Shown here piece by piece: positions 7,041 to 16,686 of a stretch of DNA of 53,168 nt. A program made the position numbers and the translations under genes. Numbering within the stretch: position 1 is the first letter of the stretch; each line of letters opens with the position of its first letter. The DNA comes from Kiloniellales bacterium (GTDB lineage: Bacteria; Pseudomonadota; Alphaproteobacteria; Kiloniellales; JAKSBE01): the NCBI GenBank assembly GCA_030066685.1, contig JASJBF010000041.1, forward strand, positions 1-53,168. Direction: 5' to 3'. The notes beneath the pieces were generated by a model. It was not told the DNA's origin. It saw only the letters and a program-made list of their open reading frames with translations, and did no database searches.

Positions 7041-9704
7041 CTAGAAGTGCAGCGAGATGTCTCGGTGGTGGGCGTTGCAGCTGGCTACGGCGACCGCCTC
7101 GGCGTCGGGCAGGCGCCGCTGCTGGCGCAGGCCGATGGTGTCGCGGATCCCGGCCTCGTAGGCCTGGAGCCCGGGCAGCAGCTCGGCCGCCGCCCTCTGT
7201 CGCCAGGCCAGGTCCTCGGCGTAGGCGGCGATCGCGGTGTCGATCTCCGTGGTTGCGGCCTGGACGTCCGGGGTCTTGGCCTTGAGGGTGCGGCGGGCCT
7301 TGTTCAGCGGCGAGCGGATGGCGCTGGCGCCCTCGACCCGGCCGACCAGCTTGGCGATCTCGGCGACCCGGTCGCCGGCCTCGGCGGGCGGGCTGCCGGC
7401 GACGACGTTGCCGAGTCCCCTGATCTCGGCTTCGAGCGCCGCCAGGGCGCCGGCGTCGGCGACGACCGCGGTCAGCTCGCGCACCGCCTTGTAGGCGTCG
7501 TCGACGTTGCGGCGATAGGTGGCCCGGGCTCGCTCCGCCGTCTTGAGGAAGCCGGTGAAGGTCTTGTTCTCCTCCTCCCAGGCCTCCGGGATCGAGGCGG
7601 CCAGCGCCTCGCGCTCCGCCTCCAGGGTCGCCACTTCTTCTTCCAGTTCGGCCTTCCGGCTCTGATCTTCCGCGTTCTCGCCGCGGATCCGGCTGATCTG
7701 CGTCTTGAGCTCGCGGATCTCGAGATCGTGGCGCGCCATGTCGGACTGGATCGCCCGGACCTCGACATGGAGCGGGCGATAGGCGTCGCTGCGCGCCGCG
7801 ACCGCCGCCTCGGCCTTGCGGATCTCCTCGATCAGGCCGAAGGTCGCCTCGGCCTTGTCGAGGCTGGTCGTGAAGGCCGTCTGGTGCTTTTCGGGCAGGT
7901 AGCCGATCTCGAGTCCGCGCGCCGTCTGGATCGTTGCCCGGATCTCCGCGCCGCGCCGCTCGTAGACTCCGAAGATATGCTCTTCCAGGCAGTACTGGAG
8001 CTTCGGGTTGATCGGCGGCGGCGCGGTGTCCGAGGTCAGGGAGATCCGGTTCGGCAGGTGGTTCACCAGGGTCGGGAAGGCGCCGACGATCACCAGGGCC
8101 AGTAGCTGCAGGCCGATGAAGGCGATCACGCCCTTGTAGATCTGGACCGTCCGCACCGACGGGGGGGCGACGCCGCGCAGGTAGAAGAGGGCGAAGCCGA
8201 AGGGCGGGGTCAGAAAGGAGGTCTGGATGTTGAGGCCGATCATGACCCCCAGCCAGACCGCGGTGACGTTGGCCGAGGGATCGGCCAGCAGGATCGGCGC
8301 GACGATCGGCACCACCACCACGGCGATCTCGATGAAGTCGAGAAAGAAGCCGAGCAGGAAGATCACCGCCATCACGATGACGAACTGGGTCCAGAAGCCG
8401 CCGGGCAGGCCGGTCAGGAACTCGCGCACCAGCTCCTCGCCGCCGAAGGCGCGGAAGGCGGCCGTCAGCATGGCGGCGCCCAGCAGGATGATGAAGACTA
8501 GGGAGGTCGTCTTCGCGGTATCCAGCATGACGCCGCGCAGGGTGTCCTCGATCTTGAAGGTCCGCCAGAAGCTCCAGATCACGGAAGCCAGGAATCCGGC
8601 GGCGGCGATGACCGCGAGGACCAGGGCGACCACGTCGCCGCCGGTCTGGATGTTCTTGACGTTGATCGGCGCGATGTTGGTGATCAGGGCCAGGGCGACG
8701 ACCGAGGCCACGGCCAGGATCCCCGGCCGGTAGGCCCCGGGGCTGCCTTCCGCGAGCCGGTAGCCGGCCATGATGGTCGCGCCGACGGCGCCGATCGCGC
8801 CGGCCTGGTTGACCGTGGCGATGCCCATGATGATCGAGCCGAGGACCACGAAGATCAGGGTCAGGGGCGGCACCAGGATCAGCAGGACCCTGAACGCGAA
8901 GGCGGTGTCGAAGCGGCCCTCGAAGGGCACCGGCGGCGCCACCTTGGGGCGCAGCAGGGCGAGGATCAGGATGAAGGCCATGTAGACCAGGACCAGCACG
9001 AAGCCCGGGACGAAGGCGCCCATGAACATGTCGCCGGCGCTGGTCGAGACGATGTCGAAGGCCGAGGGCATCGAGAGCTCGCCGGTCGCTTCCTTGTAGA
9101 GCGCCTTGCGGGTGGTGCTCGCCTGGTCGACGGCGCTGGCGAGCTGGTCCGCCAGGATGATCAGCACGATCGAGGGCGGGATGATCTGGCCCAGGGTGCC
9201 CGAAGCGGCGATGGTGCCGGTCGCCAGGGGGTTGGAGTACTTGTTGCGCATCATCGCGGGCAGGGAGATCAGGCCCATCGCGACCACGGTCGCACCCACG
9301 ATGCCGGTGGTGGCGGCCAGGAGCGCGCCGACGAAGACCACGGAGATGCCCAAGCCGCCGGGCATCGGCCCGAAGAGCTGCGCCATGGTGACCAGCAGGT
9401 CCTCGGCGATCTTCGAGCGTTGCAGCATGATCCCCATGAACACGAAGAGCGGGATGGCGATCAGTGTGTCGCGCTCGGCCTCCCAATAGATGCCGCGGAA
9501 ATTGGTGACCCCGGCGGTCAGCCACTGGACCGGACCGCCCTGGGCGAAATAGGCGCCGGTGTCGCCGGCGAAGAGCCAGCCGGCCAGGGCGGCGGCGGCG
9601 ATGGCAAGGATAGCCGAACCCGGCAGGGCGAAGGCCACCGGAAAGCCGGAGCCCAGAGCCCAGATCATCAGGACGATCAGCAGGGCGAGGAAAAGCAGCT
9701 CCAT
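7041..9704 (-). CDS. TRAP transporter large permease (DctM type) with long C-terminal coiled-coil extension
   Basis: An 887-residue protein, about twice the usual ~430 residues. Residues 1-~550 are the multi-span DctM permease. Family motifs include GFPVAFALPG (20-29), IPLFVFMG (84-91), GTIAASGTLGQIIPPSIVLI (163-182) and a second half with FFLDFIEIAVVVVPI (453-467) and LNIQTSFLTPPFGFALFYLR (491-510). A segment at ~320-385 adds extra hydrophobic helices between the halves. From ~560 to the end the protein is soluble and highly charged, with strong heptad character at ~610-715 (EEIRKAE..., KTQISRIRGENAEDQSRKAELEEEVATLEAER; key E/K/L pattern). The extension is in frame without any stop. It sits 25 bases after the small permease gene in the same operon. 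Confidence 0.9.
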   Translation of the reverse strand: MELLFLALLIVLMIWALGSGFPVAFALPGSAILAIAAAALAGWLFAGDTGAYFAQGGPVQWLTAGVTNFRGIYWEAERDTLIAIPLFVFMGIMLQRSKIAEDLLVTMAQLFGPMPGGLGISVVFVGALLAATTGIVGATVVAMGLISLPAMMRNKYSNPLATGTIAASGTLGQIIPPSIVLIILADQLASAVDQASTTRKALYKEATGELSMPSAFDIVSTSAGDMFMGAFVPGFVLVLVYMAFILILALLRPKVAPPVPFEGRFDTAFAFRVLLILVPPLTLIFVVLGSIIMGIATVNQAGAIGAVGATIMAGYRLAEGSPGAYRPGILAVASVVALALITNIAPINVKNIQTGGDVVALVLAVIAAAGFLASVIWSFWRTFKIEDTLRGVMLDTAKTTSLVFIILLGAAMLTAAFRAFGGEELVREFLTGLPGGFWTQFVIVMAVIFLLGFFLDFIEIAVVVVPIVAPILLADPSANVTAVWLGVMIGLNIQTSFLTPPFGFALFYLRGVAPPSVRTVQIYKGVIAFIGLQLLALVIVGAFPTLVNHLPNRISLTSDTAPPPINPKLQYCLEEHIFGVYERRGAEIRATIQTARGLEIGYLPEKHQTAFTTSLDKAEATFGLIEEIRKAEAAVAARSDAYRPLHVEVRAIQSDMARHDLEIRELKTQISRIRGENAEDQSRKAELEEEVATLEAEREALAASIPEAWEEENKTFTGFLKTAERARATYRRNVDDAYKAVRELTAVVADAGALAALEAEIRGLGNVVAGSPPAEAGDRVAEIAKLVGRVEGASAIRSPLNKARRTLKAKTPDVQAATTEIDTAIAAYAEDLAWRQRAAAELLPGLQAYEAGIRDTIGLRQQRRLPDAEAVAVASCNAHHRDISLHF

Positions 9705-9729
9705 GGGGCCGTCTCGTTGCCTCCGTCCC

Positions 9730-10731
9730 TCAGTGCGCGGTCTCGGATGCCACCCGGCGCTTGCCGGGCTCGCCGCGGTAGTCGGCGACGCCTTCCAGGA
9801 GGGTGGCCGCGAACTGGATCATCATCGAAGCGGCGAAGATCGCCAGGAAGCCCGCCAGCAGATACTTGACGTACATCCCGAAGCCGGCCTGGGTCACTTC
9901 GAAGGCGAGGAGCGGGCTGGCGATGATGCTCGAGCGCTGGCTGAAGCCGATGGCCAGGACCACCCAGCAGAGCGGGATCCCGAGCACCAGGGCGCCCGCC
10001 GCGTTGACCAGGCCCTTGGTCCGCTCGGTAAAGGCGGCGTAGAGCACGTCGACCCGGACGTGGCCGTCCTCGAGCAGGGTGTGCGCGCTGGCGAAGAGGA
10101 ACAGGCCGCCGTACCAGAAGCGCACGAGGTCGCCCATGAAGGCCTGTTCATAGGAGAAGACGAAACGCGAGAGCACGATCTGCAGTTCGGCCAGGACCAC
10201 GAGCAGGGCGAGCCAGGTGAAGCCCAAGGTCCGGGTGAAGATCGCGACGACCAGGGAAAGGCCGATCAGGGGCATGTGAACGTAGGGGCCGCGGAACTGG
10301 TTGCGGCCGAGATCCTGAGCCAACTCCTGGCCGACGACGCCTTCCAGCAGCCCCTCGACCCGCAGGAAGGAGATCGCCGCGTCGACGATCCCGACCAGGA
10401 ACACCATCCAGAAGGCCGCCCGGGTGATGTAGGCGGCCAGGGCGGTCATCGCCTGGCCGTCCCGGCGCAGGCTGCGGTCCTTGGTCTTGACGACGAAGAC
10501 CGCCGGGGCCGCGACCGCCGCGAGGTAGAACAAGACGTGCAGCCAGGCCAGGGCGCCGCCGCCGCCGAAGGCCGCGGCAACCCCGGGCCAGCCCAGCCAG
10601 AACTTCAGGTAGGCGTTGAGCAGAAAGACGACGAGGGTGGCGACGATGGTCCAGCCGAAGTAGCGGACGCCCAAGACCGGCCCGCTCGGCAGGTACTCGT
10701 CCACCTTTCCGTGGGATGCGGCTTCAGCCAT
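9730..10731 (-). CDS. TRAP transporter small permease (DctQ type), enlarged
   Basis: A 333-residue membrane protein, roughly twice a normal DctQ (~170). The C-terminal half carries the DctQ signature around FLFASAHTLLEDGHVRVDVLYAAF (residues ~213-236). The N-terminal half (residues ~25-150) adds about four further hydrophobic helices. Enlarged DctQ subunits occur with TakP-type binding proteins. With the DctM-type subunit it forms the sodium-driven membrane part of the transporter. It lies between the binding-protein gene (86-base gap) and the large permease gene (25-base gap) on the same strand. Confidence 0.88.
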   Translation of the reverse strand: MAEAASHGKVDEYLPSGPVLGVRYFGWTIVATLVVFLLNAYLKFWLGWPGVAAAFGGGGALAWLHVLFYLAAVAAPAVFVVKTKDRSLRRDGQAMTALAAYITRAAFWMVFLVGIVDAAISFLRVEGLLEGVVGQELAQDLGRNQFRGPYVHMPLIGLSLVVAIFTRTLGFTWLALLVVLAELQIVLSRFVFSYEQAFMGDLVRFWYGGLFLFASAHTLLEDGHVRVDVLYAAFTERTKGLVNAAGALVLGIPLCWVVLAIGFSQRSSIIASPLLAFEVTQAGFGMYVKYLLAGFLAIFAASMMIQFAATLLEGVADYRGEPGKRRVASETAH

Positions 10732-10817
10732 CGCGCAACGGTCTCGAGACTCCGGGCGGAGGATCGGGGCGGAGCCGCCGGCTCCGCCCCTCGCTCAGGT
10801 CTTGCCGACTAGGCCTG

Positions 10818-11912
10818 CTAGAGGCCGAGAACCCGGTTGCGCTTCAGCGAATAGCCGACGTCGGACAGCTTCATCCAGCCGGCGACGTCCTTGCGGGCCT
10901 TGGCGAAGCTCTCGTAGATCCGGTTCGCCAGGTCGCTGTGCTTGCGCGCCTCTTCCATGACCTCTGTCGCCGCGTCCCCGAAGCTGTCGTAGATCTCGTC
11001 GCCGAACTCGCGCAGCTCGACGCCGTGCTCGTTGATCAGCCGGTTGAGGTAGGTCGCGTTGTTGGCATTGTTCTCCGACATCGCGATCTCGCACTCCATC
11101 TGGCAAGCCGCCTCGATGGAAATCTGCTCGGACTTGGTCAGGCCGCCCCACCAGGACTTGTTCATGCCGAAGGAGATGAAGCCGCCGGGCTCGTGCATGC
11201 CGGGATAATAGTAATACTTGGCCGCCTCGTAGAACTTGAGGAAGTAGTCGTTGTAGGGGCCGACCCACTCGGTGGCGTCGATCGCGCCGGACACCAGGTT
11301 CTCGTAGATCTGGCTGCCCGGCAGGGAGACCGGCGAGGCGCCGACCTTGGCCATGACGTCGCCGCCGAGACCCGGGATGCGCATCTTCAGGCCCTTGAGG
11401 TCGTCGACCGTCTCGATCTCCTTGTTGAACCAGCCGCCCATCTGCACGCCGGTGTTGCCCGAAGGCAGCGCCTTCAGGCCGAACTCGCCGGCCAGCTCGT
11501 CCCAGAGCTCCTGGCCGCCCAGGTGATTGATCCAGGCGCTCTGCTCGGTATAGGTCAGTCCGAAGGGCACCGAGGTGAAGAAGGCCCAGCCCGGGTGCTT
11601 GCCCTTCCAGTAGTAGTCCGCCGAGTTGTAGGCCTGGGCGTTGCCGGAGGCCACTTCGTCGAAGACGTCGAATCCGCCGACGCGTTCGCCGGAGGCGAAG
11701 TACTGCGTCGTGATCCGGCCTTCGGTCATGTCGGTGATGCGCTGGGCCAGGCGTTGTGCGCTGAGACCGAGGCCCGGGAAGTCGCGCGGCCAGCTCGAAA
11801 CGATGACCATTTCCTTGCGCGCTTGGGCAACGGCTGGCGCCGCCAAGGTCGTCGCCGCAGCGGCCCCGCCTGCAGCCACACTCGCCTTTTTGATGAAAGA
11901 ACGACGATCCAT
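10818..11912 (-). CDS. TRAP transporter substrate-binding protein, TakP-like
   Basis: A 364-residue periplasmic binding protein. The N-terminus MDRRSFIKKASVAAGG has a twin-arginine (Tat) pattern followed by an APAVAQA cleavage site. The mature part closely resembles TakP, the 2-oxoacid binder of Rhodobacter sphaeroides. Shared features include GNTGVQMGGWFNKEI, the LKMRIPGLGGDVM arginine region that binds carboxylates in DctP proteins, GAIDATEWVGPYND and KYYYYPGMHEPG. I therefore infer an organic or 2-oxo acid substrate, but binding has not been shown. First gene of the dctP-dctQ-dctM operon on the minus strand. Confidence 0.9.
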   Translation of the reverse strand: MDRRSFIKKASVAAGGAAAATTLAAPAVAQARKEMVIVSSWPRDFPGLGLSAQRLAQRITDMTEGRITTQYFASGERVGGFDVFDEVASGNAQAYNSADYYWKGKHPGWAFFTSVPFGLTYTEQSAWINHLGGQELWDELAGEFGLKALPSGNTGVQMGGWFNKEIETVDDLKGLKMRIPGLGGDVMAKVGASPVSLPGSQIYENLVSGAIDATEWVGPYNDYFLKFYEAAKYYYYPGMHEPGGFISFGMNKSWWGGLTKSEQISIEAACQMECEIAMSENNANNATYLNRLINEHGVELREFGDEIYDSFGDAATEVMEEARKHSDLANRIYESFAKARKDVAGWMKLSDVGYSLKRNRVLGL

Positions 11913-12232
11913 TGCGTTTTCTCCCTGTTTCGTGGCGCGCCGGACTGTTCTCAGAAAGCGTCCGCTTCGCCGTACGTGATTCCGTCCCCCGCAACTTCGA
12001 CTTCGGCCGCCGGGAAGACCGTTCCTGCGCCTCGGCGCGGGCCGCGCCGAACAGGTGTGGCGCTAATTAAGCCTAGGATGTCCGGAAAGACAACCGATGG
12101 CATAGACTTCCGATGCAAGAATGTTCTTCGCTTGGATCGATTGCGCGGTTTCGAGCGGCGGGCCGGCGATGCGGCGACGCCTGGAGCGCGGATCGACAAG
12201 GTGTCGGGCGATCGAATTCGGGCGGTCGGATC
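11913..12232. other. intergenic region upstream of TRAP operon and downstream of bpt
   Basis: 320 bases without a convincing gene. It must hold the promoter of the TRAP operon (reading leftward), but I could not pick clear -35/-10 elements. Several short open frames cross it, without good ribosome binding sites. Confidence 0.4.
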
Positions 12233-13027
12233 TCAGGCCGGCGCGTCGGCCGGCACCAGCTTCTGCCAGCCCGAGGGACCCAGCGATTCCAGCGGCCGGA
12301 AGCGCGCCTTGTAGGACATCTTGCGCGACCCTTCGATCCAATATCCGAGGTAGACATAGGGCAGGCCGCGGCGCCGGCATTCCTCGACCAGCCAGAGCAC
12401 CATGTAGCTGCCGAGGCTGCGTTCGGCGAGCGCCGGATCGAAGAAGCTGTAAACCGCCGAGGCGCCATCGCCCGACCAATCGGTCAGCAGGCCGGCGACG
12501 AGATCCCCTGCGGCGCTGCGGAACTCGATCAGCTTGGTGTCCAGGACGCTTTCCTCGACCATGCTGCGGTAGTCGCCGAAGGACATGTTGGCCATCTCGC
12601 CGTCGGCATGGCGTGTCGTGATGTAGCGCGCGAAGATGCGAAACTGCTCGGTCGTCGCGCGCGCCTGGCGCTCGCGGGCGACGAGGTCGCGGTTCATCCG
12701 GGCGATGCGGCGCAACGACCTGGACAGATGGAAGGCCGCGGCATCGATCCGCACGGGCACGCAGGCGGTGCAGCCCGTGCAGGCCGGCCGGTAGGCGAAG
12801 TTGTGGCTGCGGCGGAAGCCGCCGCGCGACAGGCTGGCGTAGAAGGCGCCCGCGTCTTCGGGCCGCAGTTCGGTGAAGAGCTTGCGTTCGAGCTGCCCGG
12901 GCAGGTAGGGGCAGGGCGATTCGGCCATGACGTAGAAGGTGTGCGCCGGCGGCAGCAGAACCTCGTGGCGGCGCAGCCCTCCGCCCCTCGGCGGCCGGGC
13001 TTCCTTGCCGGGGGTCTCGGTCTTCAT
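12233..13027 (-). CDS. bpt: aspartate/glutamate leucyltransferase (arginyltransferase family)
   Basis: A 264-residue protein of the ATE/Bpt family. Bpt transfers leucine from Leu-tRNA to proteins with N-terminal Asp or Glu, marking them for ClpAP (bacterial N-degron pathway). Seen in the sequence: FYVMAESPCPYLPGQLERKLF (~31-51), the cysteine cluster C83-x2-C86-x2-C89 in YRPACTGCTACVPVR, and the C-terminal GNAT-like part with SSVYSFFDP-type (AVYSFFDP), LGSYMVLWLVEE and YVYLGYWI segments. ATG at 13027 keeps the family N-terminus. The frame extends to a TTG at 13114 but that adds an atypical basic tail. It lies in its own unit after motB. Confidence 0.9.
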   Translation of the reverse strand: MKTETPGKEARPPRGGGLRRHEVLLPPAHTFYVMAESPCPYLPGQLERKLFTELRPEDAGAFYASLSRGGFRRSHNFAYRPACTGCTACVPVRIDAAAFHLSRSLRRIARMNRDLVARERQARATTEQFRIFARYITTRHADGEMANMSFGDYRSMVEESVLDTKLIEFRSAAGDLVAGLLTDWSGDGASAVYSFFDPALAERSLGSYMVLWLVEECRRRGLPYVYLGYWIEGSRKMSYKARFRPLESLGPSGWQKLVPADAPA

Positions 13028-13237
13028 GACGGTGCCGCGGTCCGGCGCCTTGCGCTCGCCCCGGAGGCTAAGCCTCTTGCGATTTCTATAGGCATGGTTG
13101 TGCTGCCCTCCCAATACCTCTTCGCCGCCGCCGGTTGGGGTCCTGATCTTGGCTCGGACGGATTATGACAGGTTCTGGGGGGCGGAGGCCAGTGCCAAGA
13201 CGCCGGCACAGCGACCGAGGGCGCACGGAGGGCAGGA

Positions 13238-14179
13238 TCAGCCGTCGGAGTCGCCGCCCGCTCCGGAGCCGCCGATCTGGGTCTTGTTCTCGCGCAGCAG
13301 GATGACCGAGATGCGTCGGTTCCGGGGCGAGTGAGGATCCTCCGCGATCAGGGGTTCCTGATCGGCCCGGCCGGCCACCGATTCGATCCGGCGGGGGTCC
13401 AGCCCGGCATCCAGCAGGGCCCGTCGGCTGGCGTTGGCCCGATCGGTGGAGAGTTCCCAGTTGGAGTAGCCGGAGCCGCTGGAGAAGGGCGTCGCGTCGG
13501 TGTGGCCCTTGATCGCGACCCGGTTCGGCAGGCCCGCGATGGCGTCGGCAACCAGCCCCATGAGTTGCTGGGTCCGGCCATACATCTGTGCGCTGCCGCT
13601 GGGGAACATCGAGGTGTTCTCACGGTCGACGATCTGGATCCGCAGACCTTCCGGCGTCTGGTCGACGACCAGGTTCTCGGCCAGGTCTTGAATCTCGGGC
13701 ACGCCCTGGATCGCCTGACGCAGGGCGGCCTCGGCTGCCTCGAACTGCTCGGCCTCGCGTTCCGCCAGCTCGCGTTCAAGCGCCTCGTCGGAGATCTCGT
13801 CCGGGCTCTTCGCGGCCGCCTCGCTCTCCTCGCCCTGCTCCGTGGGGTCCGCCTCCTCGGTCGAGGAGGGAATCGAGATCGTGATCCCGACCGGCGAGCG
13901 GTCGCTGTTCAAGGTGCCCTGCAGGTCCATCGACTGGCCGCCCATGACCCCGCCGGCGCCGCTGGAGCTCGGCGCGACCGAATGGGGCGAGAAGTAGTCG
14001 GCGATGCCCCGCTTCTGCTCCTCGGTGGTGGCGTTCAGCAGCCAGAGCAGCAGGAAGAAGGCCATCATCGCGGTGACGAAGTCGGCGTAGGCGACCTTCC
14101 AGGCGCCGCCGTGATGGCCATGGCCGCCGCCCTTCTTCACCTTCTTGATGATGATCGGCCTGTTTTCGTCCTGCGCCAT
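13238..14179 (-). CDS. motB: flagellar motor stator protein MotB
   Basis: A 313-residue protein with a single transmembrane helix and a C-terminal OmpA-like peptidoglycan-binding domain. The helix begins at AYADFVTAMMAFFLLLWLL, where Asp33 matches the proton-binding Asp32 of E. coli MotB. The periplasmic part has the plug region, an acidic linker (~110-165) and an OmpA domain (~185-300) with GHTDATP, LSTDRANASRRALLDAGL and NRRISVILL. It anchors the stator to the cell wall. The gene lies 33 bases downstream of motA in the same orientation. Confidence 0.95.
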   Translation of the reverse strand: MAQDENRPIIIKKVKKGGGHGHHGGAWKVAYADFVTAMMAFFLLLWLLNATTEEQKRGIADYFSPHSVAPSSSGAGGVMGGQSMDLQGTLNSDRSPVGITISIPSSTEEADPTEQGEESEAAAKSPDEISDEALERELAEREAEQFEAAEAALRQAIQGVPEIQDLAENLVVDQTPEGLRIQIVDRENTSMFPSGSAQMYGRTQQLMGLVADAIAGLPNRVAIKGHTDATPFSSGSGYSNWELSTDRANASRRALLDAGLDPRRIESVAGRADQEPLIAEDPHSPRNRRISVILLRENKTQIGGSGAGGDSDG

Positions 14180-14212
14180 GGCCTCTGCCCGGGCTCCGAA
14201 AGGGACCGGCGC

Positions 14213-15076
14213 TTAGCCGACCGACGGCAAGCCGTCGAGAGCTTGCTCGACCTCGGAGAAGCTGGGCCGATCGTGGGACAGCAGCGCCTTGCGGGCGAAC
14301 TCGACCGCCACCGGCGGCGAACTGCCGTGCATGTAGGCCAGCAGCCCGGCCTTCATGCACTGGAAGTACTTGCCCTCGGCGTCGTAGACCGCCTGCGCCT
14401 TGGCGGCGATCGGGGCCAGAAAGCCGTAGGAGATCCAGACCCCCAGGAAGGTGCCGACCAGGGCGCCGCCGATCAGGGCGCCGAGGACCTCCGGCGGCTC
14501 GGTGATCGAGCCCATGGTCTTGATGACGCCCAGCACCGCCGCGACGATGCCCAGCGCCGGCATGCCGTCGGCCATGGTCTGAATGGCGCCGGCCACGGCG
14601 TGCTGCTCGTGGTGATGGGTCTCGATCTCCTCGTCCATCAGCGTTTCCATCTCGTGCGGATTCTCGGCGCCGAGGCCGATCAGCCGCAGGTAGTCGCAGA
14701 GGAACTCCACCGCATGGTGGTCGCCGATGAACTTGGGGAACTGCTGGAACAGGGCGCTGTCTTCGGGGCTCTCGATGTGTTGCTCCAGGGCGAGGAAGCC
14801 CTTGGTGCGGGCCAGCTTGAAGATTTGGTACTGCAGGGTCAGCAGCTCCAGATAGCTGTCCTTGTTGAACTTCGAGCCCTTCATGACGTGGCCGATGGCC
14901 TTGGCCGCCTTCTTGATGACCGGGCTGGGGTTGCCGATGATGAAGGCGCCCAGGGCCGCGCCGCAGATGATCACGACCTCGAAGGGCTGCCACAGCACGC
15001 CCAGCTTGCCGCCCAGGGCGACGTAGCCGCCGAAGGTGCAGCCGATGACCACAAGCATTCCGACGATCAGAAGCAT
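14213..15076 (-). CDS. motA: flagellar motor stator protein MotA
   Basis: A 287-residue membrane protein starting MLLIVGMLVVIGCTFGGYVA. It has the family pattern of two N-terminal and two C-terminal transmembrane helices around a cytoplasmic loop. GGKLGVLWQPFEVVIICGAA, FIGDHHAVEFLCDYLRL and the conserved TMADGMPALGIVAAVLGVIKTM with its prolines are all seen. ATG at 15076 fits the family N-terminus. A TTG at 15115 would add 13 residues. With MotB it makes the proton-conducting stator that drives flagellar rotation. No other flagellar or chemotaxis gene is in the window, as is common for motAB in this group. Confidence 0.95.
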   Translation of the reverse strand: MLLIVGMLVVIGCTFGGYVALGGKLGVLWQPFEVVIICGAALGAFIIGNPSPVIKKAAKAIGHVMKGSKFNKDSYLELLTLQYQIFKLARTKGFLALEQHIESPEDSALFQQFPKFIGDHHAVEFLCDYLRLIGLGAENPHEMETLMDEEIETHHHEQHAVAGAIQTMADGMPALGIVAAVLGVIKTMGSITEPPEVLGALIGGALVGTFLGVWISYGFLAPIAAKAQAVYDAEGKYFQCMKAGLLAYMHGSSPPVAVEFARKALLSHDRPSFSEVEQALDGLPSVG

Positions 15077-15306
15077 GACCCGACCGCTATCCCAATAAGC
15101 AGATAAATTGACCAAAAAGACGTAGGCCGGAAGCCTCGCCTACTTCGGTTAAAAACTGGTTGAATGGTTTAAATTCGCATCCGGCGCGGTGGCGGTCCAA
15201 GGACCGACAGGCGGTTGCGAGGCCCGAAATCGCGCGCGTTGCGAACGTCAGTCCGGAGCCCAGGGCCCGGAGCCCAGAGCCCAGGACGGTCCGGGCTCGA
15301 AATCCG

Positions 15307-16482
15307 TCAGCCCAGAGCCTGGGCCAGGTCGGCGATCAGGTCGTCGGCGTCCTCGACTCCGACCGAGAGCCGGACCAGCCCGTCGCCGATGCCGAGCTGG
15401 GCGCGGGTCTCGGCCGGGATCGAGGCGTGGGTCATGATCGCCGGGTGCTCGATCAGGCTTTCGACCCCGCCCAGGCTCTCCGCCAGGGCGAAGATCCGCA
15501 CTCGCTCCAGGAAGCGCTTGGCCGCCGGAAGGCCGCCCTCCAGAACCGCCGTGACCATGCCGCCGTAGCGGCTCATCTGGCGCTTCGCCAGCTCGTGCTG
15601 GGGGTGGCTGGCGAGGCCCGGGTAGTAGACCGCCTCGACCTTGAGGTGGTCCTCCAGGTACTCGGCCACCACGGCCGCGTTCTCGCAGTGGCGCTGCATG
15701 CGCAGGGCCAGGGTCTTGAGGCCGCGCAGGGCGAGGAAGCTGTCGAAGGGCCCGGCGACCGCGCCGACGGCGTTCTGCAGGTAGGCCAGACGCTCCACGA
15801 GGTCCGGATTGTCGCCGACCGCCACGATCCCGCCGACCATGTCGGAGTGGCCGTTGAGGTACTTGGTGGCTGAATGCATGACCACGTCGAAGCCTGCCTC
15901 CAGCGGCCGCTGGACGTAGGGGCTGGCGAAGGTGTTGTCGCAGACGGTCAGGATGCCGCGCGTTCTCGCGATGCCGGCGATCATCTCGAAATCGACCAGC
16001 TTGAGCAGCGGGTTGGTCGGGCTCTCGACCCAGATCATGCGGGTATCCGGGCGGAGCGCCGCCTCGACCGTGGCCCGGTCGCTCAGGTCGGCGAAGGTGA
16101 AGGCGAGGCCGGCCGAGCGCTCCCGGACGTTGTGGAACAGCCGGTAGCTGCCGCCATAGAGATCGTCCATGGCGAGAACGTGGCTGCCGCTGTCCAGCAG
16201 CTCGAGCAGGGTTGCCGTGGCCGCCATGCCCGAGGCGAAGGCGAAGCCCGCGCTGCCGCTTTCAAGGTCGGCGAGGCAGCGCTCGTAGGCCATGCGGGTC
16301 GGGTTCTGGGTCCGGCTGTACTCGTAGCCCTTGTGCTGGCCCGGGCTTTCCTGGACGTAGGTCGAGGTGGCGTAGATCGGCGGCATAATCGCCCCGGTCG
16401 TCGGGTCCGGCGCCTGGCCAGCGTGGATGGTCCGGGTCGCGAAACCCAGGCGGTTCTTGCGGTTCTGCTGCTCGTCCGGCAT
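15307..16482 (-). CDS. trans-sulfuration PLP enzyme (cystathionine gamma-lyase / gamma-synthase family)
   Basis: A 391-residue fold-type I PLP enzyme of the Cys/Met metabolism family. The PLP lysine is K207 in HSATKYLNGHSD. Other family landmarks are YEYSRTQNPTR, FASGMAA, DDLYGGSYRLF and ESPTNPLL. Members are hard to separate by sequence into gamma-lyase, beta-lyase and gamma-synthase. A cystathionine beta-synthase gene 3 kb away favours gamma-lyase (reverse trans-sulfuration, cystathionine to cysteine). ATG at 16482 has an AGGGA ribosome binding site and fits the family N-terminus. A longer upstream frame has no family sequence. Confidence 0.9.
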   Translation of the reverse strand: MPDEQQNRKNRLGFATRTIHAGQAPDPTTGAIMPPIYATSTYVQESPGQHKGYEYSRTQNPTRMAYERCLADLESGSAGFAFASGMAATATLLELLDSGSHVLAMDDLYGGSYRLFHNVRERSAGLAFTFADLSDRATVEAALRPDTRMIWVESPTNPLLKLVDFEMIAGIARTRGILTVCDNTFASPYVQRPLEAGFDVVMHSATKYLNGHSDMVGGIVAVGDNPDLVERLAYLQNAVGAVAGPFDSFLALRGLKTLALRMQRHCENAAVVAEYLEDHLKVEAVYYPGLASHPQHELAKRQMSRYGGMVTAVLEGGLPAAKRFLERVRIFALAESLGGVESLIEHPAIMTHASIPAETRAQLGIGDGLVRLSVGVEDADDLIADLAQALG

Positions 16483-16686
16483 TTGGCGGAATCCCTGTGG
16501 CGCGGTTCCGACGGCTGGCCCCGAGACTTCGACCCCTGACTGCCCGCTGTCAATCGCTTTCCCCGCCGGCTCCGTCGGGCGGCCGCCGCGCGCCGGGTTT
16601 ACGGATTCTTCGAACGCGGCGTGGCACCCTTTGGGGGGCGGCGGCTCCGGGCCAGCCCGGGGATGCCGACGGGGGAGAAGCGCAGC

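Noticed and set aside
6847-9525. Open frame continuing upstream of the second ankyrin gene through the TRAP permease
   Set aside because: The product is Arg/Gly/Pro/Asp-rich shadow sequence. The signal peptide begins at 6846.
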